This document shows positions 23,470 to 33,626 of a stretch of 64,000 nt of DNA, in pieces. The DNA is taken from contig NC_090023.1 in NCBI RefSeq assembly GCF_037176765.1, forward strand, positions 142,153,366-142,217,365, read 5' to 3'. The DNA is from Anolis sagrei. Its lineage: Eukaryota; Chordata; Lepidosauria; Squamata; Anolidae. The translations under genes were made by a program, and so were the position numbers. The notes under the pieces are model-generated. The model searched no databases. It saw only the letters and a program-made list of their open reading frames with translations, and was not told where the DNA came from. Numbering within the stretch: the stretch's first letter is position 1; each line of letters starts with the position of its first letter.

Positions 23470-24420
23470 CTCATGCATTTGGCCCGCCCTTTGTGTTTGA
23501 TTTTATTATGTTATTTTGCACTGTTTATTTTATTTTGTTATATTATGTATTTTGTTGTGATGTATTTTTCTGTTCGCAAAAGCCGGGTTGCAGCTAAACA
23601 TCAAAAAAACCAAGATTATGGCAACAAGAATGATTGACAACTGGAAAATAGAGGGAGAAAATGTGGAGGCCGTGACAGACTTTGTATTTCTAGGTGCAAA
23701 GATTACTGCAGATGCAGACTGTGGCCAGGAAATCAGAAGACGCTTACTTCTTGGGCGGAGAGCAATGTCCAGTCTCGATAAAATAGTAAAGAGCAGAGAC
23801 ATCAGACTGGCAACAAAGATCCGCCTAGTCAAAGCCATGGTATTCCCTGTAGTCACCTACGGATGTGAGAGCTGGACCTTAGGGAAGGCTGAGCGAAGGA
23901 AGATAGATGCCTTTGAGCTGTGGTGCTGGAGGAAAGTGCTGAGAGTGCCTTGGACTGCGAGAAGATCCAAACAGTCCATCCTCCAGGAAATAAAGCCCGG
24001 CTGCTCACTGGAGGGAAGGATACTAGAGACAAAGTGGAAGTATTTTGGCCACATCATGAGAAGACAGCAAAGCCTAGAGAAGACAATTATGCTGGGGAAA
24101 GTGGAAGGTAAAAGGAAGAGGGGCCGACCAAGGGCAAGATGGATGGATGGCATCCTTGAAGTGACTGGACTGACCTTGAAGGAGCTGGGGGTGGTGACGG
24201 CCGACAGGGAGCTCTGGCATGGGCTGGTCCATGAGGTCACAAAGAGTCGGAGACGACTGAACGAATGAACAACAACATTTTTCTGTTGTTTTTGTGTCTA
24301 ATTATGCTGTGTTATTTTTGGGCTTGGCCTCATGTTAGCCGTCCCGAGTCCCCTTTGGGGAGATGGTGGCGGGTTATAAATAAAGTTTATTATGATTTGA
24401 TTATGATTATTATTATTAGA
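23470..24420 (+). mobile_element. L2 LINE 3' end, split by Bov-B
   Basis: The left piece 23,470-23,574 ('ttttattatgttattttgc', 'tgttgtgatgtatttttctg') and the right piece 24,277-24,420 ('gttagccgtcccgagtccc', 'ggcgggttataaataaag', ATT tail) join into one L2 3' untranslated region when the Bov-B and one target duplication are removed. Confidence 0.75.
23575..24276 (+). mobile_element. Bov-B (RTE) LINE, 5'-truncated, open frame
   Basis: A 702-bp insertion with an exact 11-bp target duplication ATTTTTCTGTT (23,564-23,574 and 24,277-24,287) and an (AAC)n tail. The uninterrupted frame 23,588-24,268 (226 residues) is the C-terminal end of the Bov-B polyprotein after the polymerase core. It has FLGAKITAD, RRRLLLGRRAM, VFPVVTYGCESWTL, FELWCWRKVLRVPW, 'YFGHIMRR' and a final TKSRRRLNE. 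There are no internal stops and only a few differences from the copy at 56,150. It cannot move on its own because the endonuclease and reverse transcriptase core are missing. Confidence 0.9.
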
Positions 24421-24745
24421 AACACAAGATGAGTCCACAGCAGACACTCTGCTGGCTGTTGTATTGGATCACACGTCAGACACTTCCCAAGTGACTAGGA
24501 CTGTGTGATGTATTGGCGAATAATGCGTGCAGATCCCAGTAAGGTGGCCTTTTGCAGCTGGCAGATGGTAATTTTGTCAGCGCCAATTGTGTTTTAAGTG
24601 CAGGTCAAGGTCTTTAGGCACTGCACCCAGTGTGCCGATCACCACCGGGACCACCTTGACTGGCTTGTGCCAGAGTCTTTGCAGTTCGATCTTTAAATCC
24701 TTGTATCATGTCAGCTTTTCCAGTTGTTTCTCTTCAATACTTTCT
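24421..24745 (-). mobile_element. LINE C-terminal relic, R4/Dong-like
   Basis: The minus-strand translation contains 'YKDLKIELQRLWHKPVKVV' and 'PVVIGTLGAVPKDL', the conserved ending of LINE proteins that read 'W...VVPVVVGALG...'. This is typical of R4-like elements by memory. The (ATT)n at its left edge would be its tail, shared with the L2 end of the opposite strand. Confidence 0.45.
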
Positions 24746-24829
24746 CAGCCTCTAAGGGCAGACATTTCACCAGTCTTATCTTTTTTGCCAGCAGCCTTTT
24801 CTGTCAACCAACAGAACATACTGGAGGGC

Positions 24830-25600
24830 TTTGTGGGGGGATTGACTCTAGATTTCAGGAGTTATAGTTCACCCACATCCAGATGGCACCCTGAACCCAG
24901 CTGACAACAGACCTGGACCAAACTTGGCACACATACCCAACATGGTCAACTTTGAATACTGGGGGGTTTAGAATAGACTGACCCATGATTTCGGGAGTTG
25001 TAGTTCATCCACATCCAGCAAGCACTGTGAACCCAGCCAATGATGAATCCGAACCACACTTGCTACACATGCCCAATTTTAAATACATGGGGGGAAGTGG
25101 CTTTCAATGAATTTTGGGAGTTGCCATTCACCCACATCCGGAGAGCACTGTGAACCCAGTCCAATGACGGATCTGAATCAAACTTGGCACACAAATCCAA
25201 CATACCCAACTTAGAATACCGGTGGGGTATGGAGCGGGGGTTAACCTTGACTTTTGGGAGTTGTAGTTCATCTGCATCCAGAGAGCATGGTGAACCCAGC
25301 TGAAAATGGATCTGGACCTCATGTGGCACACATACCCCACATGTTCAACTTTGAATAGTGGTGGGTTTTGGGGGAATTGACCTTGAATTTCAGGACTTGC
25401 AGTTTACCTGCATCCAGAGAGCACTGTGAACCCAACCAGCAACTGATCTGAACCAGCCTTGGCACACAGACTCAACATGCCCAACGTTGGGGGAAAATAA
25501 CAGATGATAGTGGGACTTGCAGCTCACCCTGATCCATATGCATTTTCTAACGGGACCACTCATAACATCCAAAAACACACAATTACTTTTTCTAATGTTT
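24830..25600. repeat. Tandem array, about six ~136-bp units
   Basis: The motif 'catccag' preceded by 'gttcaccc'-like text recurs at 24,875, 25,011, 25,134, 25,274 and 25,410, plus a last degraded copy near 25,530. Spacing is 123-140 bases. Each unit holds 'ttgggagttgtagttc', 'gagagcactgtgaaccca', 'accaaacttggcacacat' and 'caactttgaatactgg'. Related units lie inside a hAT at 49,405-50,132, so the array is probably an amplified hAT interior without recognisable ends here. Confidence 0.8.
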
Positions 25601-25624
25601 ATCCTTACCAGATTACATAGCCAA

Positions 25625-25802
25625 ATTACATCACTGGGTACCTAAGATAGTATATAATATCCTGCTTTGCAATTCCCACGGAGGAATCTCTTGTATTACT
25701 TCAAGTCATTTCTGACATTATTTGTTGTGAACTGCTGTGAGTCACCTTCGGGCTGAGAACAGCGGTATATAAGTAAAGTAAATAAATAAAATAAATAAAT
25801 AT
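25625..25802 (+). mobile_element. L2 LINE 3' end
   Basis: It ends 'gaactgctgtgagtcacc', 'gagaacagcggtatataag' and an AAATA tail, the same design as the L2 at 37,080-41,990. Confidence 0.6.
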
Positions 25803-25885
25803 AGTGACTCTAAGGTAGGTCTTTATCGTGAGGTTATCTTAGCAAAATTTGTCCAGAGGGTGTTTGTATTTGCTTTTCTCTATTG

Positions 25886-26019
25886 AAGGGTTTCTCAAAC
25901 TGTGCTTCCTCAGATGTTTTGGGTTTCAGCTCCCACAGTTCTAACAGCTTGTATGCTGGCTGGGATTTCTAGGAGCTGAAGTCCAAAACACCTGGAGGAG
26001 CACAGTTTGAGAAACACTG
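25886..26019. mobile_element. hAT MITE, cousin of the CAGTGGTTCTCAACC family
   Basis: It ends '..gggtttctcaaactgtg' and 'cacagtttgagaaacactg'. Flanks CTCTATTG (25,878-25,885) and CTCTACTG (26,020-26,027) form an 8-bp duplication with one mismatch. The interior arms contain 'ttttgggtttcagctccca' and a near reverse complement. Confidence 0.75.
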
Positions 26020-26264
26020 CTCTACTGAATCATTAACCTGATCCAGCACAATTTTGTTTCAAATGTGAAGTCTGTGTTTGTATTCCAGCATACAAATGAA
26101 CAGTAAAATCTGTAAATAAATGCAGAGACTCGATTTTCCAATCTTTTATTCAACTGAGCATAGTGACCACCTCAAGATAGGCCTATCAGCATTGTGGTTC
26201 ATTGTACTGAGCAACCTTCAAGTGCCACAGATTTTTAAGAGTAAGAAACCTGGGATATATCTAT

Positions 26265-26510
26265 GTTCCCCCTATAGTTGAAGTTACAACACCACTTTAA
26301 CGGTCATGGGTCCATCCCACAGAATTCTGGGTCTTGTAATTTGATAAGGACTTAGAATTCACTGTCAGCTCTCTGTCCTACAGCGTAAGAATACAGTGGA
26401 GAGTTCCAAGTTCCTTACCAAACCACAGATTCCAGGATTCCATAGGGTGGAGCCATGGCTGTTAAAGTGGCATCAAACTACAGCAATTGTGCAATATGAG
26501 TACACTTTGC
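26265..26510. mobile_element. Foldback DNA element
   Basis: Left text 'acaccactttaacggtcatgg' and 'agaattctgggtcttgtaat' is mirrored by 'attccatagggtggagccatgg' and 'ctgttaaagtggcatcaaac'. It is a common lizard palindrome; 281-470 is another remnant. Confidence 0.55.
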
Positions 26511-26584
26511 CAGTGGTAATGCCTTGCTGCTATATGTCTTCCTTTTGCTCATTCACTTTGCCGGCTTCACTCATGTGCTTCTCC

Positions 26585-26745
26585 CAACAAACTCCCACCA
26601 GTGATGGATCTGGACCAAGCATGGCACATTTATCAAACATGACCAACTTTGAATACTGACAGAGTTCTGGGGGAAATGACCCATGATTTTAGGAATTATC
26701 GTTCATTCATATTGTGGCACACATACCCAACATTTGTTGAGGGAA
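26585..26745. repeat. Single ~136-bp repeat unit
   Basis: 'ccagtgatggatctggacc', 'aactttgaatactgacag' and 'acccatgattttaggaatt' match the tandem units at 24,830-25,600. Confidence 0.6.
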
Positions 26746-26809
26746 AAGGAACAAAGATCATGAGAGATTGTTGCCAATGAAAATGAGCAGCTTGGAGAAA
26801 CATATGAAA

Positions 26810-27123
26810 CAGGCCCGTAGCCAGGATTTTGTTTCGGGGGGGGGGGGGGGGGGGGCTAAAAAAATTTCAGGGGGGGCTGAGTTTCGGGGGGGGGGCTGAG
26901 TCTGAGTGAAAGAGGGTCTAGCCTAGCAAACCTTTTGTATCATTACCCCAATACTCCCATGCATATGGGATAGATTGAGTATGGTGATCAGATCATGATA
27001 TGAATAAACATAACAGTTTAAATAATGCACCAGTAAGGCCTTTTCGCGAACCACCATGAGAATTTCGGGGGGGGGGCTGAAGCCCCCCGAGCCCCCCCCC
27101 CCCCCCCCCCGGCTACATGCCTG
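26810..27123 (+). mobile_element. G-tract hAT MITE, copy 2
   Basis: Ends CAGGCCCGTAGCCAGGATTT and GGCTACATGCCTG, flanked by exact 8-bp ATATGAAA at 26,802-26,809 and 27,124-27,131. Four runs of G are present (about 18, 7, 9 and 9) and a run of about 19 C. The interior core ('atgcatatgggatagattg', 'tcatgatatgaataaacat', 'gcaccagtaaggccttttc') is shared with copies 1 and 3. Confidence 0.88.
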
Positions 27124-27131
27124 ATATGAAA

Positions 27132-27865
27132 GCTTGGAGGTGCTTCCAAGTGAGACTTGAGGGTGCTAGGAGGCATGACAACAGACTTTGGGACCTACGG
27201 AAAGGTGGTATTATTCTGTCTACCTCACCAGCCCCAGTGAAGCTTCAGCAGAAGACAGGACCAGAAAGTCCTTTGCAGTGTGATTCATACTATTCTCAGG
27301 GAAAGATGTGTAATCTGAGTTTGTGTGACATCACAGAAGCCCAGGAAAAAGATTCTACAGGGGACTTTGGCCGTTGACAATGACGCTGCAAAGTACGATG
27401 GCATCTGTTTAATTTGTGAGATTCATAAGAGGAATATCCTGAACTCTGGCACTATGTGTATATCTGATAATGTTTTCCTAAATTAAACTTCCTTTGAATC
27501 GAAGGTGGACTCTGAATACTACCTTCTGTATAAGGTTGTATCCATTTCTCTTAAATGACATTACTGTAGAGAGATCTGAGATAAGGTTTGTCTTGTAGCT
27601 GGGTAATATAATATGTGTATTGTAACATGAACATGATCTTTAATTATCCAGTATAGTAAGGCCTAACTGAAGAAATAAGACATATTTCTTTGCCTTTTTA
27701 CATTTGCTCATTTATCAAAATGCATTAGATAAGTTAGTTAAATGTATGATGACAGGTTTTCACTTATCTTAATGAGCTGTAAAACACGTTTTCTGTCTAC
27801 ATCAGATTCTTTCTCTCTTTCTTCTCGGTCCTAGGATGTTGCTTTATCTTCTCGTATAGCACTAC
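27132..27865. other. Unassigned stretch with an 86-residue frame
   Basis: The plus-strand frame 27,117-27,377 begins in the MITE end and reads into unique sequence (...VKLQQKTGPESPLQCDSYY..., ...DSTGDFGR). The G+C here is higher than around it. No family, splice sites or homologue recognised. It could be an unplaced exon, an old retrocopy, or chance. Confidence 0.25.
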
Positions 27866-27867
27866 GG

Positions 27868-28346
27868 CAGTGGTTTTGAACCTGTGGTCCATGGACCACC
27901 AGTGGTCTGCAAGAACTAAAATATGGTCCACACCCTCATTGTTACTACTACAAATAATAACACAGCCCAACCAAAAAAAAAATTTTTTCTTGGTGTCTTT
28001 GTTTTTAGGCCTCTTCCTGGGGTTATTTGGGGTGCTGATGCAGAAAATTGCATTAGATAGATCACATCAGCTCTAGATTATTAAATATCATTTTCTGTAG
28101 GTGAGCAGATGGTGACTACTGGGTGGCATATGTTCTGTATCAGAAACTAGAGCTGACATGGTCTATCCAATGCAATTTTCTGAATCAGCACCCCAAATAA
28201 AGTTGACCAAAAACTGAATCGTAGCTCTTTTGGTACTAATATTGGAGTGTAGTCCCTGGTCAAAGTGGTCCCTGGTCATAGTGGTCGCTGGTCATAGTGG
28301 TCGCTGGTCAAAGTGGTCCCTGGTCAAAAAAGGCTGGGAACCACTT
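27868..28346. mobile_element. hAT nonautonomous element with internal minisatellite
   Basis: Ends CAGTGGTTTTGAACCTGTGG and GGCTGGGAACCACTT. Flanks CACTACGG and CTCTATGG are a decayed 8-bp duplication (two mismatches). The interior 'cagaaaattgcattagatag' and its reverse complement form a foldback also present at 59,842-60,425. A short tandem repeat sits near the right end. Confidence 0.7.
28256..28328. repeat. Short tandem repeat, about 17 bp x 4-5
   Basis: The unit 'aaagtggtcnctggtcat' is repeated with small variations inside the hAT element. It probably grew from the element's end sequence. Confidence 0.8.
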
Positions 28347-28349
28347 CTC

Positions 28350-29430
28350 TATGGGCTGAGGTTATACATTGTTTGGCAGCTTTCCTTATACATTTTGAAA
28401 CCAGAAATTGAAAAAAGATGTCACTACACATGTCTTCATGCTACACATACCTTTTCACAGAATTAGCCCTGTGAATCATTGGAGGCTACCCACAATTAAG
28501 TGTCTATAGGATTACAATCTGAGTAGACAACTTTCTCAGACTTCTAGATTTCATTGAGATTTTCATTTGTTTACTAATAATTCTTATTTCTAGATGAATG
28601 CAGTTACTTGGGACTACTAGAAAGACAGTAAGATTTCACTTTCCAAGGCCAGTCACATATTCCAGTCAGATGTGTAGCAAGGTGAGATGCAACTTAGACA
28701 CGCTTTGTACTACCTGACTGACTTATACAATGCAATTAAAGACTCAAAAGGAGTGAGCGAGGTATTAGCCCAATTGCTTCTTTATTTCTCAAAAAAATAT
28801 TGTATTAAGTTAGAACCATACCTTTGTGCAGAGTGGAAGCTTATCTAGAGTTTGTTGCCCAGTTAGGCAGTTACTTTGGGGAAAGAATTCTAACACCCCT
28901 CTATTGTTCTCCTTCTCTCCTGTTCGCAAACTTAACTTTTTTTTCTCTTTATGATAAAACAGAGGATGTATGATGACAGGTATCAGAGGGAACGTTTGCT
29001 GCAATAACTGTTTTCTCCATTTGTGCTATATAGTCAAAGTCGTCTTCAAAAATGGGTTATCAAACATTAATTCTGTTGTGTATCATTATCTTTCTTTTTT
29101 AGTGGGAGAAGTTGTTCCAACCGAAATGAGAAATAATATTTGGACTTATCAGGAATTGTTAATTCACTGTCAAAAGATTTTCTATTGAACTCCATGATTT
29201 CACATTGATGTAGCATTGGGGGCTGTGAGGTGGTGGCTGGAGTGTGAAGGGATGGGTGTGTTATTTTCTTGTATTTAATTTTGTTGTACAACATACAATG
29301 GGAATACAATTATTCTATTCTTTGCATTAAGGATTACTTTACTTTTAATTTTTTCCATATATATATAATTTTAGTAATATATATTTATTTTAAGACATAC
29401 ACATACACAACATTTAGAATTCCCACCACC
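28350..29430. other. Intergenic, nothing recognised
   Basis: AT-rich sequence between MAPK8 and PTPN20. The frames at 28,970-29,188, 28,810-29,004 and 29,067-29,309 show no domain. If PTPN20 has far upstream exons they could lie here unseen. Confidence 0.4.
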
Positions 29431-29438
29431 AATACAAG

Positions 29439-29755
29439 CAGGCCCGTAGCCAGAATTTCGTTTCGGGGGGGGGGGGGGCTAAAAAAATTTCAGGGGGGTT
29501 TCGGGGGGGGGCTGAGTTTCGGGGGGGCTGAGTCTGAGTGAAAGAGGGTCTACACTAGCAAACCTTTTGTACTGTTACCCCAATACCCCCATGCATATGG
29601 GATATATTGAGTATGGTGATCAGATCATATGAATAAACATAATAGTTTAAATAATGCACCAGTAAGGCCTTCTCACGGACCACCATGAGAATTTCGGGGG
29701 GGGGGGGGGGGCTGAAGCCCCTCAAGCCCCCCCCCCCCCCCCGGCTACATGCCTG
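29439..29755 (+). mobile_element. G-tract hAT MITE, copy 3
   Basis: Ends CAGGCCCGTAGCCAGAATTT and GGCTACATGCCTG, flanked by exact AATACAAG at 29,431-29,438 and 29,756-29,763. Same orientation and core as copy 2, with G runs of differing length. Confidence 0.88.
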
Positions 29756-29763
29756 AATACAAG

Positions 29764-30290
29764 GATTGTTTTCTTTTACATGTTAATTCTTTTTGAGATT
29801 ATTTACATATTAAATAACATTTGTATCCTATTTCTTATAGCCTGATCTGTAGACTTATTCATCTTTCTTCAACTTTTCACAATTTATTTTCATTACCCTT
29901 AGAATCATTTAATTTTGCATCCATAATTTCAAATTCCATTTGATCCACCATATACAGATACCATTTATTTACTGTCCACTTTGATTTCTCTTTCCATCCC
30001 TATTGTTGTGATGAAGTCTTCAAGTAGTGATTCTACTGGGAGTATTAGGAGGGGAAGAAAGACTACTCGTGCGCAAGATTCTCTTGGTTGTGAACTAATA
30101 AACTTTACTTTTACTAAATACTAGTCTGGCGCTTTAAGGGATCTGTCTTGCAACACCTATATTATCACCACTTGTGTGCACTCAATTATTGCTTCCTTTA
30201 ATTTCCTATTCCCCGTCTTTGTACTAAGACCGCCATTTATTTTGTAATCACCCAAACCATTCCTAATATTTGGTTTGACACATTTATGTT
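29764..30290. other. Intergenic, nothing recognised
   Basis: AT-rich. The strip 30,030-30,155 has 'ttgtgaactaataaactttac' and similar text but no family could be named. Confidence 0.35.
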
Positions 30291-30295
30291 CCTCA

Positions 30296-30815
30296 CTACC
30301 TCTGAGGATGCTTGCCATAGATGCAGGCGAAACGTCAGGAGAGAATGCCTCTAGACTAGGGGTCCTCAAACTAAGGCCCGGGGGCCGAATGCGGCCCTCC
30401 AAGGCCATTTACCCGGCCCTCACTTAGGGTCAACCTAAGTCTGTAACGACTTGAAAGCATACAACAACAACAACAACAACAACAATCCTATCTCATCAGC
30501 CAAAAGCAGGCCCACACTTCCCATTGAAATACTGATAAATTTATATTTTTAAAATTGTTCTTCATTTTAATTATTGTAGTGTTTTAAAGTGTTTTTGCAC
30601 TACAAATAAGATATGTGCAGTGTGCATAGGAATTCATTCATATATATTTTTCAAATTATAATCCAGCCCTCCAACACTTTGAGGGACTGTGATCTGGCAC
30701 TCTGTTTAAAAAGTTTGAGGACCCCTGCTCTAGACCATGGCCATACAGCCCGAAAAAACCTACAACAACCCAGTGATTCTGGCCATGAAAGCCTTCAACA
30801 ATACATTTATGTATA
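30296..30815 (+). mobile_element. Penelope-like terminal block, split by a hAT
   Basis: The block runs from 'cctctgaggatgcttgccat' to 'gagaatgcctctagac', then resumes after the hAT at 'catggccatacagccc' and ends 'gccttcaacaatacatttat'. Confidence 0.55.
30357..30727. mobile_element. hAT nonautonomous element (GGGGTCCTCAAAC ends)
   Basis: Ends TAGGGGTCCTCAAACTAAGG and GTTTGAGGACCCCTG, with exact 8-bp CTCTAGAC at 30,349-30,356 and 30,728-30,735. An (ACA)n strip is at 30,462-30,485. The second copy at 63,219-63,568 is in the opposite orientation. Confidence 0.88.
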
Positions 30816-30950
30816 GTCTGCCAGATGTATTGTACCTTTTCGTATTCCAACATTATGTGCATATGCCACCCTTTCTGTAGACATCCATGCCAGCACTGAC
30901 TGCTTCCCTTTTTATAATTGGCAGGGTGAACAATACCACTTATGTAATAT

Positions 30951-31525
30951 GAGGGTTATCCAGAAAGTTAGGTTACAAGGCATGTAGCTCTCGTGGCGAA
31001 TTTTCGCAGGGGAAGTTGGTATCACTGCCATGTAGCGGGAAGCCATCAGAAGCTAACGAGCAGTACCAGTCGTCAATAGCTCATTGACTGGCATTGTGGT
31101 GAAGGTTAGAGATGAGCGTCCTCATTCTGTTCCTTCCAAGTGTGAAGCTTGCTCTGTGATATGCTATCTAAATGCTAAGGGCATGAACACTGCTGTGATT
31201 CATCACAAAATAGTTTCAGTTTATGGAGAGGACGTAATGTCAAGACAGCATGTGGCAAAATGGGTACAGAATATATTGTTAAACCATGAAAAAACTTCGC
31301 AGAGCCATCCAAAACAAATGTTGTGAGATGCTGATGACGGGAGTCTGTCTTCTTCATGACAATGCATGTCCGTACACCGCTCATGCAACACAAGAGTTGT
31401 TGACTTCATTTGGTTGGGATGTTTTAAGCCACCCCTCTCACAGCCCCGATCTCGCACCCAGTGACTATGTTCACCAAATTGAAGGAACACCTGGGTGAAA
31501 AACACTTTTCCCCTTGGCTTGCTGG
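30951..31525 (+). pseudogene. mariner transposon, internally deleted
   Basis: The left end 'gagggttatccagaaagtta' is of mariner type. The frame from 31,084 encodes the N-terminal DNA-binding part (CEACSVICYLNAKGM, VYGEDVMSRQHVAKWVQ). After about 31,275 the text jumps to the C-terminal catalytic part, HEKLRRAIQNK, then LLHDNACPYTA (second catalytic Asp) and HSPDLAPSDY (third Asp), so roughly 130 central residues with the first catalytic Asp are missing. The frame also changes between the two parts and near the end. No right terminal repeat was identified. It is a dead copy of a plain DNA transposon. Confidence 0.8.
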
Positions 31526-31662
31526 GAAATCTGTCACCTGAATGCTATATTTGGAGAAATTCTAGAACAAAGCAGGATTCAGATAGTAAAATGAGAAAAT
31601 TCTATATATTACCCTAAGGTTCTTTTTAGATATTCATAAAGATTTTTTTTTGCTTTGTTTAG

Positions 31663-31733
31663 GATACAGATGATAAAAATAGCACACTGTTAAAAGACCA
31701 TGGACCGGAACATTCTAAAAACGTTTCAGAAAG
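31663..31733 (+). CDS. Candidate 5' exon, perhaps PTPN20
   Basis: A stretch with a very good acceptor (TTTTTTTTTGCTTTGTTTAG) encodes DTDDKNSTLLKDHGPEHSKN and VSER, then GTATCG as a possible donor. Length is 71 bp. It is hydrophilic, as expected for the disordered N-terminal part of PTPN20, and is on the same strand 10.4 kb upstream of the first sure exon. No homology was established, and the donor is mediocre. It could be chance. Confidence 0.25.
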
Positions 31734-31799
31734 GTATCGTTTTGGCATCTGGATGCATTTCCATTTATGTAATACAGTTTTGCTTGCAATTTTTCCAAC

Positions 31800-32730
31800 A
31801 GGTGCAGTTGGCGCACAAGTTTTAATTGTGCACAGGCCCTTCCAGTTACCACAGATACCTGGGCCTCCAGATTCAATGCTGAGTCCAGGGGGACCCCCAA
31901 ACTGCAGACCTGTGTCTTCAGTGGGGGCATAAAGGCAGACCCACCTAGCACAGGCTGAATCCCTGTCCCCTGATCTCCCTTCCAACTAACTAGGAGTACC
32001 TCTTTCTTGTCTGAATTAAGTTTCAATTTGTTTGTTCTCATCCAGTCCATTACGGATGACAGACACTTGTTTAAGGTCAGGACAGCTTTCTTGGCCTTAG
32101 GTGGAAAGGAATAGTAGAATTGGGTGTCACCTGCATATAGATGGCACTGAACTCCAAAACTCCGGATACCTCTCCCAGCGTTCTCATGTATACGTTAAAC
32201 TGCATGGGGTACAAAATGGAACCCTGAGGAACCCCACAAGACAATGGCTAGGGATCAAACAGGAGTCCCCAGCATCACCTTCTGGGTAAGACCATCCAGG
32301 AAGGGCCAGAACCGCTATAAGACAGTGCCTCCCAATCCCATCCCAACGAGACGACCCAGAAGGATACCATGGTTGATGGCATTGAAAGCCACTGAGTGTT
32401 CCAGGATAACCAACAGGGACACACTCCCCCTGTCTAGCTCTCTGTGGAGGTCATTCACCAAGCGACCAAAGCTCTCTCTGTTCCATAACCAGGTCTAAAA
32501 CCAGATTGAAATGGATCTAAATAATCCATTTCATCCAGAAGTCTCTGGAATTGGAGAGCCACCACATGCTCCAAGACCTTGCTCAGAAAGGGGAGGTTGG
32601 ACACTAGCTGATAGTTGTCCATTATAGAGGGATTCAGGGATGGCTTTTCAAATATATGTCTCACAACTACCACCATTAGGTGAGCTGGAACGTCGCCTTG
32701 TTCCAAGGAGGCATTTTGATTCAAAATTCT
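31800..32730 (-). mobile_element. L2 LINE relic, reverse transcriptase part
   Basis: On the minus strand the text gives 'NLPFLSKVLEHVVALQFQ', 'DPFQSGFRPGYGTERALV' and, after breaks, 'DWMRTNKLKLNSDKKEVLL' and 'AQLKLVRQL'. These match the RT and thumb region of the L2 at 37,080-41,990. Both ends are truncated and several frame breaks are present. It is much older than the 37-42 kb copy. Confidence 0.8.
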
Positions 32731-32981
32731 GAAACTGGAATGCTAATTATAGGAAATTTGTATATACCCTTGTTCTATCTTATTTCCTACTTTTCTATCT
32801 TCTTCATAATATTCTCCTCCTTTCCATGTAACTATATTACCTTTCAATAAAAATTATTTTTTTTTCAAAAAAACCCAACAAATTAACTAACTAAATAACA
32901 AGATCCCTTGTTGTGCACATCAGTAAAAGCAGAAGTAAAAAAACTCCTTGGCAATTTTTGGAATTTTTATTCCCGCCATTG

Positions 32982-33345
32982 GAGCCCCCGGTGGTGCAGT
33001 GGGTTAAACCGCTGAGCTGCTAAACTTGTTGACCAAAAGGTCGCAGGTTCAAATCCGGGGAGCAGCGTGAGCTTCCACTGTTAGCCCCAGCTTTTGCCAA
33101 CCTAGCAGTTTGAAAACATGCAAATGTGAGTAGATCAATAGGTACCGCTTTGACGGGAAGGTAACGGCACTCCATGCAGTCATGCCAGCCACATGCCCTT
33201 GGAGGTGTCTATGGACAACATCGGATCTTCGGCTTAGAAATGGAGATGAGCACCACCCCCCCAGAATCAGACACAACTAGACTTAATGTCAGGGGAAAAT
33301 CTTTACCTTTACCTTTACTTTTACCCTTACCTTTGCCTTATAATG
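32982..33345 (+). mobile_element. Sauria-type SINE, full-length
   Basis: The tRNA-like head starts GAGCCCCCGGTGGTGCAGTG (A box) with B box GGTTCAAATCC at 33,047-33,057. It continues through the conserved body ('ccatgcagtcatgccagcc', 'cttcggcttagaaatggag') to a 3' end 'gacttaatgtcaggggaaa' and a (TTTACC)n tail. SINEs of this kind are mobilised by Bov-B, whose fragments are also here. Target duplication not clear. Confidence 0.88.
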
Positions 33346-33371
33346 CCTAATAAAGCTGAAATTTTAAAGTC

Positions 33372-33625
33372 TTGAACATGGTTTTTAACACAGAACAGCA
33401 GTGGATGGAAACCAACCCGAGTAGCAAAGACATTTTCAACAACAACTCAGAACTATACTGTGATCTGGAGAAAACTTTCAGCGTCAGCCTTATTTATAAC
33501 TCTGAGCTAATATTCCTTTTGAGAAACCCTTTCTCTGCACTTAAATTGGATATGTTAACTTTCAGCTCTGAGGACAGCGTTAGACTACAGTTGCCATCAA
33601 CCAGAGCTAGCATGATCAGTGATGA
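33372..33625. other. Unassigned frame (91 residues)
   Basis: The plus-strand frame 33,372-33,647 has no recognised domain. Its last third overlaps old repeat text ('ttagactacagttgccatc'). Probably noncoding. Confidence 0.25.
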
Positions 33626-33626
33626 T

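Noticed and set aside
23530-24240. Minus-strand frames of 108 and 127 residues
   Set aside because: Shadows of the Bov-B frame on the plus strand. The same holds for 56,061-56,261 and 56,280-56,726.
28256-28328. CRISPR-like spaced repeats
   Set aside because: A simple 17-bp tandem repeat inside a hAT element of a vertebrate genome; no spacers.
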